64,000 bases of DNA from Symbiodinium natans. Its lineage: Eukaryota > Sar > Dinophyceae > Suessiales > Symbiodiniaceae. Position 1 is the stretch's first letter. Every line of letters begins with the position of its first letter. Where the stretch lies: NCBI GenBank assembly GCA_905221605.1, contig CAJNDS010002513.1, positions 246,001 through 310,000 of the forward strand. Direction: 5' to 3'. Both the position numbers and the translations under genes were made by a program. Shown here piece after piece: positions 44,101-51,432 of this stretch. A model generated the notes under the pieces. It saw nothing but the letters and a program-made list of their open reading frames with translations, was not told the origin of the DNA and ran no database searches.

Positions 44101-44764
44101 ACTGGACAAGAGACTCCTTGTCGGTCCTTGGAAGCCACCAGACGTTGTCAGAGACAGCATCTGGACCGACAAGTCTCTGCAAGAAGACGCCTCCTTGGCC
44201 GCTCCTCGCACTGAAAGTCTCAACCGAAGCCTCTTTGACGCGCAGAAAACCCTCTATAACGAGTTCCTCAGAAGTATCTTTGCCCTTGTCCGACAAGATT
44301 TTCCAACCGTAAGTGGAGTGAATCAGGGGGCCTTCCCAAGCCTTGAGAGAGAGCCTAGGATTGCCCCTGATCCCCTCCCACTCGTCCTTAGCAACCAAGC
44401 TTTTAGGCACTAAGACTCTGAAGACGGCCAGCCCTTGGTCGCTAGCAGCAACTTTCGTCGTCTTGACCGCTTGGGTAGGGACAAAAGCCGGAAGAAGAGT
44501 GCCTAACGGAAAAAGCCACACATCCCTTAGCACGAGCTGTCCAGCCTCCCCTCGCCGGGGGAAAAATAGACACCGATATACACCATCGAGGATGACGGAG
44601 ACATACCGGAGAACGGCCCCGAAGAGCCGAACAAAGAAAGAGCAAGCAAAGGCACACCTTAGCTGAGAATCAGGTTCCTTAGTTGCGAGCGGTGTCAGGC
44701 ACCGGTTTAACCTCAGCAGAACCCGCCTACGCAAGGACAGGCTTTTGGAGTCGTACAAAGACAA
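41168..44764 (-). CDS. Retroelement A first frame: N-terminal domain, OTU protease, zinc fingers, 2A-like motifs, endonuclease start
   Basis: 1198 codons. Residues ~110-310 form a conserved N-terminal domain (STYGW ~150, YRKGGGSSIGLR ~238, AWRLSGAPKGW ~258) shared with copies D and F. Residues ~425-570 are OTU-like: GGDGRCGYQAIAAG with presumed nucleophile Cys433, and KEHYVLATL with presumed catalytic His562. Residues ~605-700 carry four W-x-P-x-x-T-P motifs. Two C2H2-type fingers follow: CPIC ~780 with H-x3-H, and CFLC ~844 with a paired His/Cys. Next is a C-x2-C element (ICKHC ~950). Two tandem ~44-residue modules (KELAEAKF...) each end in a 2A-like tail, NIEPQPGP ~1058 and GIEPNPGP ~1101. 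The endonuclease begins ~1110 (SLNCGG, FLQETSF) and stops at 1198 through a frameshift. The first ATG was taken as start; the N-terminus is hydrophobic and unrecognised. Confidence 0.8.
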   Translation of the reverse strand: MSLYDSKSLSLRRRVLLRLNRCLTPLATKEPDSQLRCAFACSFFVRLFGAVLRYVSVILDGVYRCLFFPRRGEAGQLVLRDVWLFPLGTLLPAFVPTQAVKTTKVAASDQGLAVFRVLVPKSLVAKDEWEGIRGNPRLSLKAWEGPLIHSTYGWKILSDKGKDTSEELVIEGFLRVKEASVETFSARSGQGGVFLQRLVGPDAVSDNVWWLPRTDKESLVQYFLRAQKEAGGKHPLAYRKGGGSSIGLRHLNKPQPRAWRLSGAPKGWTEADVVSCLTDIGCTEISILGLPRQRLPWLVRAIGPDGNIGVIPITTEDSASTMLLSQVASGSARTTSEVERLGRGTRKTDRPLKTPASEKEAPPTPRNRRSKSPLGENADTQLDEEGKDAEMKEGDGKGGSHDRERSRTPKKPKDSQDAPQVVTLHECGGDGRCGYQAIAAGMAFRAKKSWESFKDNLVAMGRTCRHDIYCHLKGHSSEYEALFLPDERTTELHEDGPVPVEWAQYLECTLRDKRWIDGINIAAAARRYGVSIVVASLEKEFPPVRFGKASKDPIVLVHTKEHYVLATLNEGFEWPVEWVGAEQHCASSQVPRAGGRKSSGSEGKSSWKPQGTPESSAGSAAGFSPRLQEPPSPDSANKAQEPASSSWEGRAGSAPGSPSWRPQGTPRSVASTPEPQRWRPVSTPESSARQWRPEHTPNSVASVLSAFKQAFSSSPGSDKGFKPLPVVSEAAKSEVKRFVVNQGLGDYEFDSCPYPRPRKKRKNAKPWAPKRDQREQRWTCPICDFELVVPPGKRARKRLISNKDNHVQRHTEEERATIPRLNQREPVVHASAELAPQDRGWKCFLCGMFLPPFVHKFTHENSVKAHFSKCHPGVSPKEAYVMKQRGDEDLRARMSQRGHAVGAHKRREREAALDKIQGKGGHCLRYITFRKNPKKNKRGATASMMLICKHCRGMGTPSTFQKQCIGEKRWNKWKPLLESVVAEMRGNLQAYEDFVPLQEPERSSLVALAPVRFRFCRKRPPTLSDRDPRTLMTNRAKELAEAKFLRLVAENIEPQPGPSLPSCNTGCLAARVLSEPKYWKELAEAKFARLLQEGIEPNPGPRRRRFTPASCNVVSLNCGGCIGAWRWLNDAKGVPAEAPEVVFLQETSFKDSELRAFAGVAQKFGYVVTHVPPVKGPRGCLTGGVTTLVPLCGSPLEG

Positions 44765-44835
44765 CGTGGGAGTGTCAAGCGAGAGACATCAAAGAGGTGT
44801 CAGAAGCGACATGCGGAGCAGGGACCCCCAACGTT

Positions 44836-44960
44836 ACGCCTCTCCTTTCACATACGCCTTTCTGGCATCAAGACAATCCTTCCTGACACGAGCAAGCCAG
44901 TCAAGGATCATCTTATCAGTTTGGGTCCCACGCCTCCCAGGAGACCTCGCCGGAAGAAAA
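44836..44960 (-). pseudogene. C-terminal remnant of another family member
   Basis: The frame reads TQTDKMILDWLARVRKDCLD followed by ARKAYVKGEA and a stop. This aligns with the last ~25 residues of copy A (HVDHDRRVLAFLEKVRESDL...). It sits between the start of A and the end of B. It may be the 3' tail of the older element into which B was inserted (D/C or F). Confidence 0.5.
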
Positions 44961-45249
44961 TTTTGACGATGGCACCCACTCAACCACATGCGGCTGCATG
45001 GGCGGGGGCAGCCACCAGCTTGTGCAGCACCAGCGTGCTGCTGACTCAACTTTCCACTCGCCGTGGAAGAGTTAGTGGGGATTAGTAGGTTCACAAAACC
45101 TGCTGCTGCAGTGTCAATACGTGAAAAAGAGACTGCAAGCACAACGCTCACCGAGTGGCAAGAGCCAAGCAAGGGGTGTGTGCAAACCAGGACCTAAAGG
45201 GCCTATAACAGAACCACAAGGATGTGGAAACAAGCTCTGAGCGCCCAGT

Positions 45250-47091
45250 TTAGTGCCATCTTTCTTGCAGGATGAGCTTCCTGCAATACACTTGCCAGTC
45301 TAAGACCTGATTGTCCGCGAAATCAGGTGGCTTCTTCTTTGGCCACCCTAAACGCTTCTGCAACGGGCAGCTGGGAACACGGGGACCTCCTTCATCACGA
45401 CGATGGGTGCACTCCCAAACGACGTGATTCAAGTCAGCCCCTTCCTGGCGGCAGAAAGGACAAACATGAACTGGAGCTGGAGCTTTGCGATTGCGGCGGC
45501 GGGGGCCGCCATTTTGCAGCATAACAGCAAGTTTCGCAGGAGAGACGCTGGCACCAACCAGCACTGCAGTGCGATGCAAAGATTGAACAGCAAGGCTGCG
45601 GGCAGCCGCGCAGCGGGCCTCAGAGTAAGGGATATTACCAGCCAGGCGGCTGTCTATCCTAAACCTAGAGGTCCACTTTTCATACAAAAATCTCCTCCAA
45701 ATTTCTCTTAGGGAGTGTTGTAGATTTTCACTGGTCCTGGGGAACCAGGGACTGGAAGGCTGAAAAGAGATGCGAACGGCAGCAGTGCCCAGTGAATGCC
45801 AGGTCCAGGGACCGACAACTTTGCACCCAAATCTGGCGAAATAGGAGCGGATGGTTTTGGCAAACCCAGACTTAAGATACCAGGAACCAAAGACATTTTG
45901 GTGTCGTTTACAAAACCTGTAAAGGGCATTGGTAACAGCGGAAAAGCAAGCGAAGTCGGGCGAAGCAAGGTGACCTCTGAAGATCTTTCTCAAGAAGGGG
46001 TCCCCTTGTCTGTGTTCTGCAGCACAGCAGCGGAGAGCAGCTTCGAGGCTGCCCAAAACTTTTTTGGGAGGAATTTTTGCAACCCAACCCCACTTAGCAA
46101 CCGAAACTGCAGTAACAGAAGCAAAAAAGGTTTTTCGCAAGTGCGAATGCGGAAGGTAGGAGCACCTTCTGGCCAGAACAGTGGCTTTGCGAAAACGTTT
46201 GTCTTCGTCATTCGTAACAGCACGACCTGCGGCAGGGGAAAATTGCACTCCAAGAATTTTGGGGTGAAGAAGAACCCTATCAGGCTGAGCACCAGCAGCG
46301 ATCAGGTCTGTGCGTCCTTGAACTGTGCGGCGAAAGAACTGCGTCTTGGCGCTGTTTTCACGCAAAGAAAGAAAGTGACTCCAGTCGCCCCAGGCTTGGT
46401 CGATGTTCACACAGTCGCTAGCGCTGGGGCTAGCAAAGGTACGGTCATCAACATAAGTGGCGAACTTGGTGCGAGGAAATCGCTTCTTGATGTCAAGATG
46501 CGGGCTAAGCAGTGCGGCTGCCAAGCCAAGCATAGACAACGCGTCGCCCTGAGGAAGCGAGCATTGCACCTTGCAGGGAATGGGATCCGTGTCACCTGCA
46601 AGCTGAAGGAACCTGGTTTGGTCACGCCAGACTTTTGTCAGCATGCTGCTGACACCATGGGGCATCCCCAATTGATGAAAGACATGTAACGGAATTCGAG
46701 GGTCAGTGGAATCGAAAGCAAGTGAAAAATCCAAAGATCCAACGAAAGAACCTTCATCCGCAGACTGCAAGATGGGAAGAAGTGCATCCGAGGCAGAGAC
46801 GCCCTTGCGACCACCATAAAAGTCTTCAGGCCACCAACGTGAAACCCAGGAGGACATGCTTTGGCTACGGAGTCTGGCCCGGCCCCAGAGCCGCCGCCAA
46901 GATGAGAGAACGCTGACAGGACGAAGGGCGTCTGCACACACAGCTTGATCCGACTCACGCACACCCTTCCCGGGCTTGGGGAGGTGCACTTGACGTATAA
47001 GGGTCCAACTGTTCGGAACCATGCCTTGTGACTCAAAATGAGCAAAGATCTTGGCAACAGTCTGCCAAACTGGACGTGGCAGGGCAACCAA
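45250..47091 (-). CDS. Retroelement B: reverse transcriptase and zinc knuckle
   Basis: 613 codons. RT blocks: ALRPVSVLSSWRRLWGRARL ~57, GSLDFSLAFDSTDP ~118, CSLPQGDALSMLG ~177, and ATYVDDRTFAS with YVDD ~213. The C-terminal zinc knuckle reads CPFCRQEGADLNHVVWEC, followed by RLGWP and a stop. It is in the -1 frame relative to the endonuclease frame. The start codon given is formal, as the protein is expected to be continuous with the endonuclease. Apart from that one frame change it is intact. Confidence 0.85.
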   Translation of the reverse strand: MVALPRPVWQTVAKIFAHFESQGMVPNSWTLIRQVHLPKPGKGVRESDQAVCADALRPVSVLSSWRRLWGRARLRSQSMSSWVSRWWPEDFYGGRKGVSASDALLPILQSADEGSFVGSLDFSLAFDSTDPRIPLHVFHQLGMPHGVSSMLTKVWRDQTRFLQLAGDTDPIPCKVQCSLPQGDALSMLGLAAALLSPHLDIKKRFPRTKFATYVDDRTFASPSASDCVNIDQAWGDWSHFLSLRENSAKTQFFRRTVQGRTDLIAAGAQPDRVLLHPKILGVQFSPAAGRAVTNDEDKRFRKATVLARRCSYLPHSHLRKTFFASVTAVSVAKWGWVAKIPPKKVLGSLEAALRCCAAEHRQGDPFLRKIFRGHLASPDFACFSAVTNALYRFCKRHQNVFGSWYLKSGFAKTIRSYFARFGCKVVGPWTWHSLGTAAVRISFQPSSPWFPRTSENLQHSLREIWRRFLYEKWTSRFRIDSRLAGNIPYSEARCAAARSLAVQSLHRTAVLVGASVSPAKLAVMLQNGGPRRRNRKAPAPVHVCPFCRQEGADLNHVVWECTHRRDEGGPRVPSCPLQKRLGWPKKKPPDFADNQVLDWQVYCRKLILQERWH

Positions 47092-47111
47092 GTCATCACC
47101 CGACCAACCAT

Positions 47112-48740
47112 CTATACCAGCACTAGAACCCCTAAGTGCTTTAGAGGCATCAGCAAGCTCCTCGGCAGAGAGCGAATCCCAGATTTGAGTAGGATTTCAC
47201 CAATGGCATCAAAAATCGTATCGAAATCTGGCACTTCACGGCCCCAGATGGTTTTCCAAAACGTTTTAAGGCATTGTATGCCTTCAAGGGGAGAATTGGC
47301 GACAGGGGACTGAGCCCAGAAGATGTTATAGGTCGGCGCCCCAGAATGACCGCGCAACCATTTGAAAACATCCTTGTCACAGGCAAGCATTCTATCTCGC
47401 CACTTTCGAAGTTGCTGCTCTTTTGAAATAAACTCAATGGGGCTCTCACCATTGGAGGTGTGATTACCCCGATTATGGGATTGTCGCAGGTTTAAGGGCG
47501 GCAAGAAAGCTTCAGGGTGCTTTTTGGCACAGGCCTTAGGGCGAACAAAACGCGGGGGACAGTTGCGGGGTCTAAAGGACTTAGGGAGAGGCTTAGGCTC
47601 AAGCCCCTTAGCTCTGGCGCGAGCAGTGCGGAAAGCGCATTCCAACGCGTCACTGAAGCTGTCCCAGACAGCATCAATAGACGCCTGCGTGCACAATAAG
47701 GCAGGCGGGGTCCACTGTTGTTCAGTCCAGGCAGCACTGATGAGAGCACGCCATTCATCAAGAAGCAAACCCTCGGGTATGGGATAACTGTCACATTTGC
47801 GAAGTTTGACAGACTCAGACTCAGGCAAGTTTTTGTCAAATTGCAACTTAAGGATTTTGTGATCAGAAAGTTTTTCTTCGCCAAGCTGGGCAGAGGCACT
47901 AATGCTCATCGAAGTCGACAAAGCATAGTCAACACAGCGATTTCCACCCCAGCGAGTGGGCAGCCAAAGAGAGTCATCCATGTCAGGATGCGCATCATGG
48001 ATTTGGGGCTCGACGCGACCAAGATCCATTGCAGGCTCTGCAGCAAAACAGTCAAGTGACGCAGCATCGTCCTGAGTATTCAACGGGCGCTGACCTCTAT
48101 CAGCATGGCTCTCGTGCTCCACGGCACGAGCTGCAAGAACAGATGCGCCAGTGGCGTCGATGAAGGAATTCTCACTAGGAGTTAAGTTCCAATCACCCAC
48201 AATCAAGCAAGGAAATCTGTAAAACTCAGCAAGGCTCTCGTTTAAGGAAACCAAAAAACTAGCCTGATGCTCATTAGGTGGGCAGTAAATGCCGACAAGC
48301 AAAATGCCACCTACCCAAACTGCAGAGGCTTGACCTCCAGGTTGGGAGATCTGCAAGCATGTCCTGTGCGGAAGGCCCCGTTTGACGAGGACCAAAACGC
48401 CACCGGAGTCTCTTTCAAGACCAGTGCGACCAAGGGAGACAGGCCCTCTAACGCTGAACAATTTGTAGCCCTGTTTCCAGGCTGCGCCGGAGAAGGCATC
48501 AAGCTCATTCTGTTTCATTCGGGCCTCCTGTACGACCGCAAGTGAAACCCCATTAGAGTGAACAAGTTTCAAGAAATCCCAGACCTTAGGAGCACCACCA
48601 GTGTTAAGGGACCAGAGAGAAAACCCTCGACTCAGAAGCCGGGTTTTACCATGCCGACGAGGGCCAGGATTGGGTTCAATGCCTTGTTGCACAAGGGCAT
48701 TAAAGGAACATGTGGCAAGCGACAGACTTGTTCTTGGCAC
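47112..48740 (-). CDS. Retroelement B: 2A-like motif and EEP endonuclease
   Basis: 542 codons from a GTG; the frame is open a little further upstream. Residues ~12-27 read SFNALVQQGIEPNPGP, a 2A-like tail. Then the endonuclease: SLWSLNTGG, VVQEARM (catalytic Glu), VGIYCPP, VGDWNLTPSEN (catalytic Asp/Asn), RWGGNRCVDYAL and SDHKILKL (catalytic Asp/His). The linker toward the RT contains KDVFKWLRG and FWKTIWG, conserved in A, F and G. The frame ends in unrelated residues after a frameshift at about 47135. The same DNA read in the next frame continues EELADASKALRGSSAGIDGW, joining the RT frame. Confidence 0.8.
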   Translation of the reverse strand: MPRTSLSLATCSFNALVQQGIEPNPGPRRHGKTRLLSRGFSLWSLNTGGAPKVWDFLKLVHSNGVSLAVVQEARMKQNELDAFSGAAWKQGYKLFSVRGPVSLGRTGLERDSGGVLVLVKRGLPHRTCLQISQPGGQASAVWVGGILLVGIYCPPNEHQASFLVSLNESLAEFYRFPCLIVGDWNLTPSENSFIDATGASVLAARAVEHESHADRGQRPLNTQDDAASLDCFAAEPAMDLGRVEPQIHDAHPDMDDSLWLPTRWGGNRCVDYALSTSMSISASAQLGEEKLSDHKILKLQFDKNLPESESVKLRKCDSYPIPEGLLLDEWRALISAAWTEQQWTPPALLCTQASIDAVWDSFSDALECAFRTARARAKGLEPKPLPKSFRPRNCPPRFVRPKACAKKHPEAFLPPLNLRQSHNRGNHTSNGESPIEFISKEQQLRKWRDRMLACDKDVFKWLRGHSGAPTYNIFWAQSPVANSPLEGIQCLKTFWKTIWGREVPDFDTIFDAIGEILLKSGIRSLPRSLLMPLKHLGVLVLV

Positions 48741-48779
48741 AAGGCAACAGAGTGCAGGCCAGGGGTCGGGAAGATTGCA

Positions 48780-50294
48780 GACACCCTTCCCGCCCCCTTT
48801 GCTTCAGGATTTCCTGCGACCAATAGGGCGCAGCCACTCGTTAGCTTCGGCAACGCTAACACCCCAGATCTTGCAGAGCGCACGGGAGGGGGTTCCCAAC
48901 CAGAGGCATAGAGCTTGCCAACCGTTGCTTGCTCTTGCCATTGACAAGCGATTTTAACGGCAAGACCTTTATGGTCACTAAGCTTCTCAGGCAGGCATTG
49001 GGCCTTACCCACATTGCTGAGCCGATTCGTGAACAGGAAGTCTATCCCGGAACTGCTCGGAGCTGCTGTCGCGCACACCGTCAACAAGCTGACCGCCGTG
49101 AACCGAGATGTTCTCGGTAAGCTGAGAGTCAGCGTCAAGATTTGCATCGCCGGCGAAAAGCCACGGACGGCCGCCGGCACCGACTTGCTCCTGCATAAAT
49201 ATGTGATGCAGTTTTTCCATAGCAGGCTGGACAAGCTCCTCACGCGGTGGAACATATCCATTGATGAAAATCCAGTGAGCAACCTGAAGGACTTGGAACT
49301 GTGCGGGCTCGTCAGCGATATGACTGAGCAGAGAGGAAGAGAGACTCCTACGAACGACACTGAGGAGCCCCCCCCCGCCGCAAAAGAACATCAGCCCGGC
49401 GCACGTCCGGATGGACGCTGCAGTCTTCAAGCCAGGCATGGATGGCTCGCCAGACGCCAGGGGCACCGCCGGCGTTTAGACTGATGGTTTGGATGTGTTG
49501 CAGTTTGCGCATGGCTCGTGAGGGACGCCGGGCTGGCTCAGGACCAGGGAAGCTGGCCTCGCCGACGCGTTCGCCACGGTGGCCCCCGTGTCGCCACTGC
49601 GCCTCCTCGTCAGTGGTGGAGGGCGCAGCGGTGGAACCAGCGGTGGTCTGTCTTGGCCACATGGCTGTGAGCAGGCGGGATGCAACCCGAGGTTTGGCTG
49701 CGGGCCCAGAGAGTGGAGGCTTGAACCGACCTGGGAGGGAACCGAAGCCGAAACCCAATCCTGCAGGGACCCTGAACAGCTAGAACTGACCGTGGGGATG
49801 CCAGTGGCTCTCCATTGGGCATCGGTGAAGCCGAGGGCGGCTTGGATGTTCGGACCATGGCTGGCCTTTCAGTGATAACTTGCTGGAGCTGCCTACGAGT
49901 ACCTGTTGGAGCTCTAGAGGAGGAGCTGCAAAGCTTGCGCTTGAAGTCGGCAGGGGTACCTATGCGGAGACAGGTGCGACAACAAAGCTGGAGGGAAAAA
50001 TGCTGTCCGCGGCGCTCCTGCCGCGGGTCTCTTTCCAAGTCGAGATAAAGCAGTGAGTGACTGGACTGCTGCTGCAACTGGGCCAGAGCGGCCAGGCGCT
50101 GATCACGTTTGTGCTTTCCGACCTTGAGGCCGCGTCGGAGCATGCCAGCGCGGAGCCCCGCATGGCTTTTGTCTGTAGACAGCGGTGGCTGACACGCCCG
50201 GGTGACTGGTGCGGAAGTGATGCTGCACGCTTCTCCAGTGAGAGTTACCAGGGAGCGAAGGCAGGCCGGCTTGACACAGCTCGAGCTGAATCCA
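48780..50294 (-). pseudogene. Copy D/C, 3' part: zinc finger 2, C-x2-C element, PGP motif, endonuclease
   Basis: Minus-strand pieces in order: WIQLELCQAGLPSL and NSHWRSVQHHFRTSHPGVS (zinc finger 2), MLRRGLKVGKHKRDQR, CCRTCLRIGTPADFKRKLC (C-x2-C element), GERVGEASFPGP (PGP motif), and ISLNAGGAPGVW (endonuclease start). Then come WIFINGYVPP, FAGDANLDADSQLT, and GIDFLFTNRLSN with LSDHKGLAV (endonuclease end). Frames change several times. The catalytic Asn of the GDxN block is present (GDAN). It ends at the junction with copy B. Confidence 0.7.
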
Positions 50295-51432
50295 GCTCTC
50301 AATCTACCCTGAAGCCAGCCACTGCTGTGCCTCGGTGAGAAAGACAGAAACTCAAAAGATAACTAATTATTCAACCAAACAATTATACTACCACCCAACC
50401 ACATCACCAAGTAGCATTGGCATCCGTGTTCCACGGCGGCATGCTGCCAGGAACGGCCGGGAGCTTCCGAATCTTCTCAATGTCCACACTCAAAAGCTCG
50501 GCCTTGCGCCTCAAGTTGTCTTAGGGATTAGGATTTAGGGTTTAGGGTTTAGGGTTTAGGGTCCAGGGTTTAGGGTTTAGGGTTTAGGGTTTAGGGTTTA
50601 GGGTTTAGGGTTTAGGGTTTAGGGTTTAGGGCTTAGGGAAAAACATTCTTAAACCAAGACACACGGTGTCCTCCTCCCTCGTCTGAAGGTAGCCGAAATG
50701 CATCTGAAGGCTCTTCCAAGGGCTGGATCGCTGAAGGAGCTCTCCAATCTCAAGCTCCTGAATTACTCAAAAGATCTCATAATTATATAAGTTATTGCAT
50801 AGATATATAGTATGTAACATTAGTTCTGAAATGTCTTGCCAAGAAACTGGCTGAAAGAAGCACTCTGCAACCTCAGGCCTCAAGGTGTTCGTCAAGGAAA
50901 GCTCAATAGCCTCGGCCTCACGCTTTCTCAATGGCTTGCCCTGGATGTCCTTAGAAGCGATCAAACATGATCCTAATGAAGTTAAACCCTTTCTAATTAC
51001 TTCTCGCAAAAGTTTTGCTGCTTAAACCATGCTTAAAAATCAAAGCCCAGGCACAGCCTGAAGCCTGCTGGAAAAGCAGTCGTTCTGAACGAGCCTCAAG
51101 GCGATCTTCAAGCAAATGTCCCAATCTGCCCTTGGTTGAAGAGGAATGAAAAATCAATCAACTGAAGAAACAAAAGCAGATCTTAATTCATGCCCAACAT
51201 CCGCGAAAAAAAAACAATCTCATCTTTACTGCAAGGCTCTTGTACGACTCAAAGTCTGCCCAAGATGGCTGAGGTCTCAAACTCATCAAGCCGGTCTTGA
51301 AGAGCACTGAACCGCCTTTGCCTCAATCAATTAGTCAAGTAATGAACTTAGCAAATCTCCAATTAAAATGAAAGGCTTCTGTTTCTGAACACCCACTTGC
51401 TGCCCAGAAACTTGGGTCAAAGGAGTCAAAGA
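50295..51432. other. 1.14-kb insertion splitting copy D/C, carrying a telomeric array
   Basis: Bounded on both sides by the same Trp codon position of the element protein. The insert has no long open frame, an A/T-rich middle and a TTTAGGG array. The tetranucleotide CTGG (minus strand) is present at both junctions and could be a short target duplication. The frame at 50767-51009 is unrecognised. Whether this is a SINE-like element, a telomere-repair patch or a truncated LINE cannot be told by eye. Confidence 0.6.
50521..50638 (+). repeat. Interstitial telomeric repeat (TTTAGGG)n
   Basis: About 15 nearly perfect tandem copies of TTTAGGG on the plus strand, with one variant (GTCCAGGG) and degenerate ends. 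It is the cleanest telomere-type array in the window. Confidence 0.95.

Larger units (their letters stand above)
38215..44764 (-). mobile_element. Non-LTR retrotransposon copy A (OTU / 2A-like / EEP / RT), near full length
   Basis: About 6.55 kb of nearly continuous coding sequence in two overlapping frames (1198 and 991 codons) encodes the full family layout. All catalytic motifs of the protease, endonuclease and reverse transcriptase are visible. A single frame change at about 41170-41205 splits the endonuclease. It is the best-preserved copy in the window. It presumably moves by target-primed reverse transcription, like other EEP-type LINEs (inference from family). Confidence 0.85.
45250..48780 (-). 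mobile_element. Non-LTR retrotransposon copy B, 5'-truncated
   Basis: Starts close to the 2A-like motif and runs through the endonuclease, reverse transcriptase and zinc knuckle to a stop at 45250. The OTU and zinc-finger part is absent, the usual outcome of incomplete target-primed reverse transcription. One frame change near 47110 separates two long frames. Left of it, 44965-45249 is presumed 3' untranslated sequence. Confidence 0.8.

Noticed and set aside
45796-46689. 297-codon plus-strand frame opposite the RT of copy B
   Set aside because: Antisense shadow of the reverse transcriptase, with no domain of its own.
49005-49484. Plus-strand frame as a separate gene
   Set aside because: The minus strand reads clear endonuclease blocks (WIFINGYVPP, FAGDAN), so the plus frame is a shadow.
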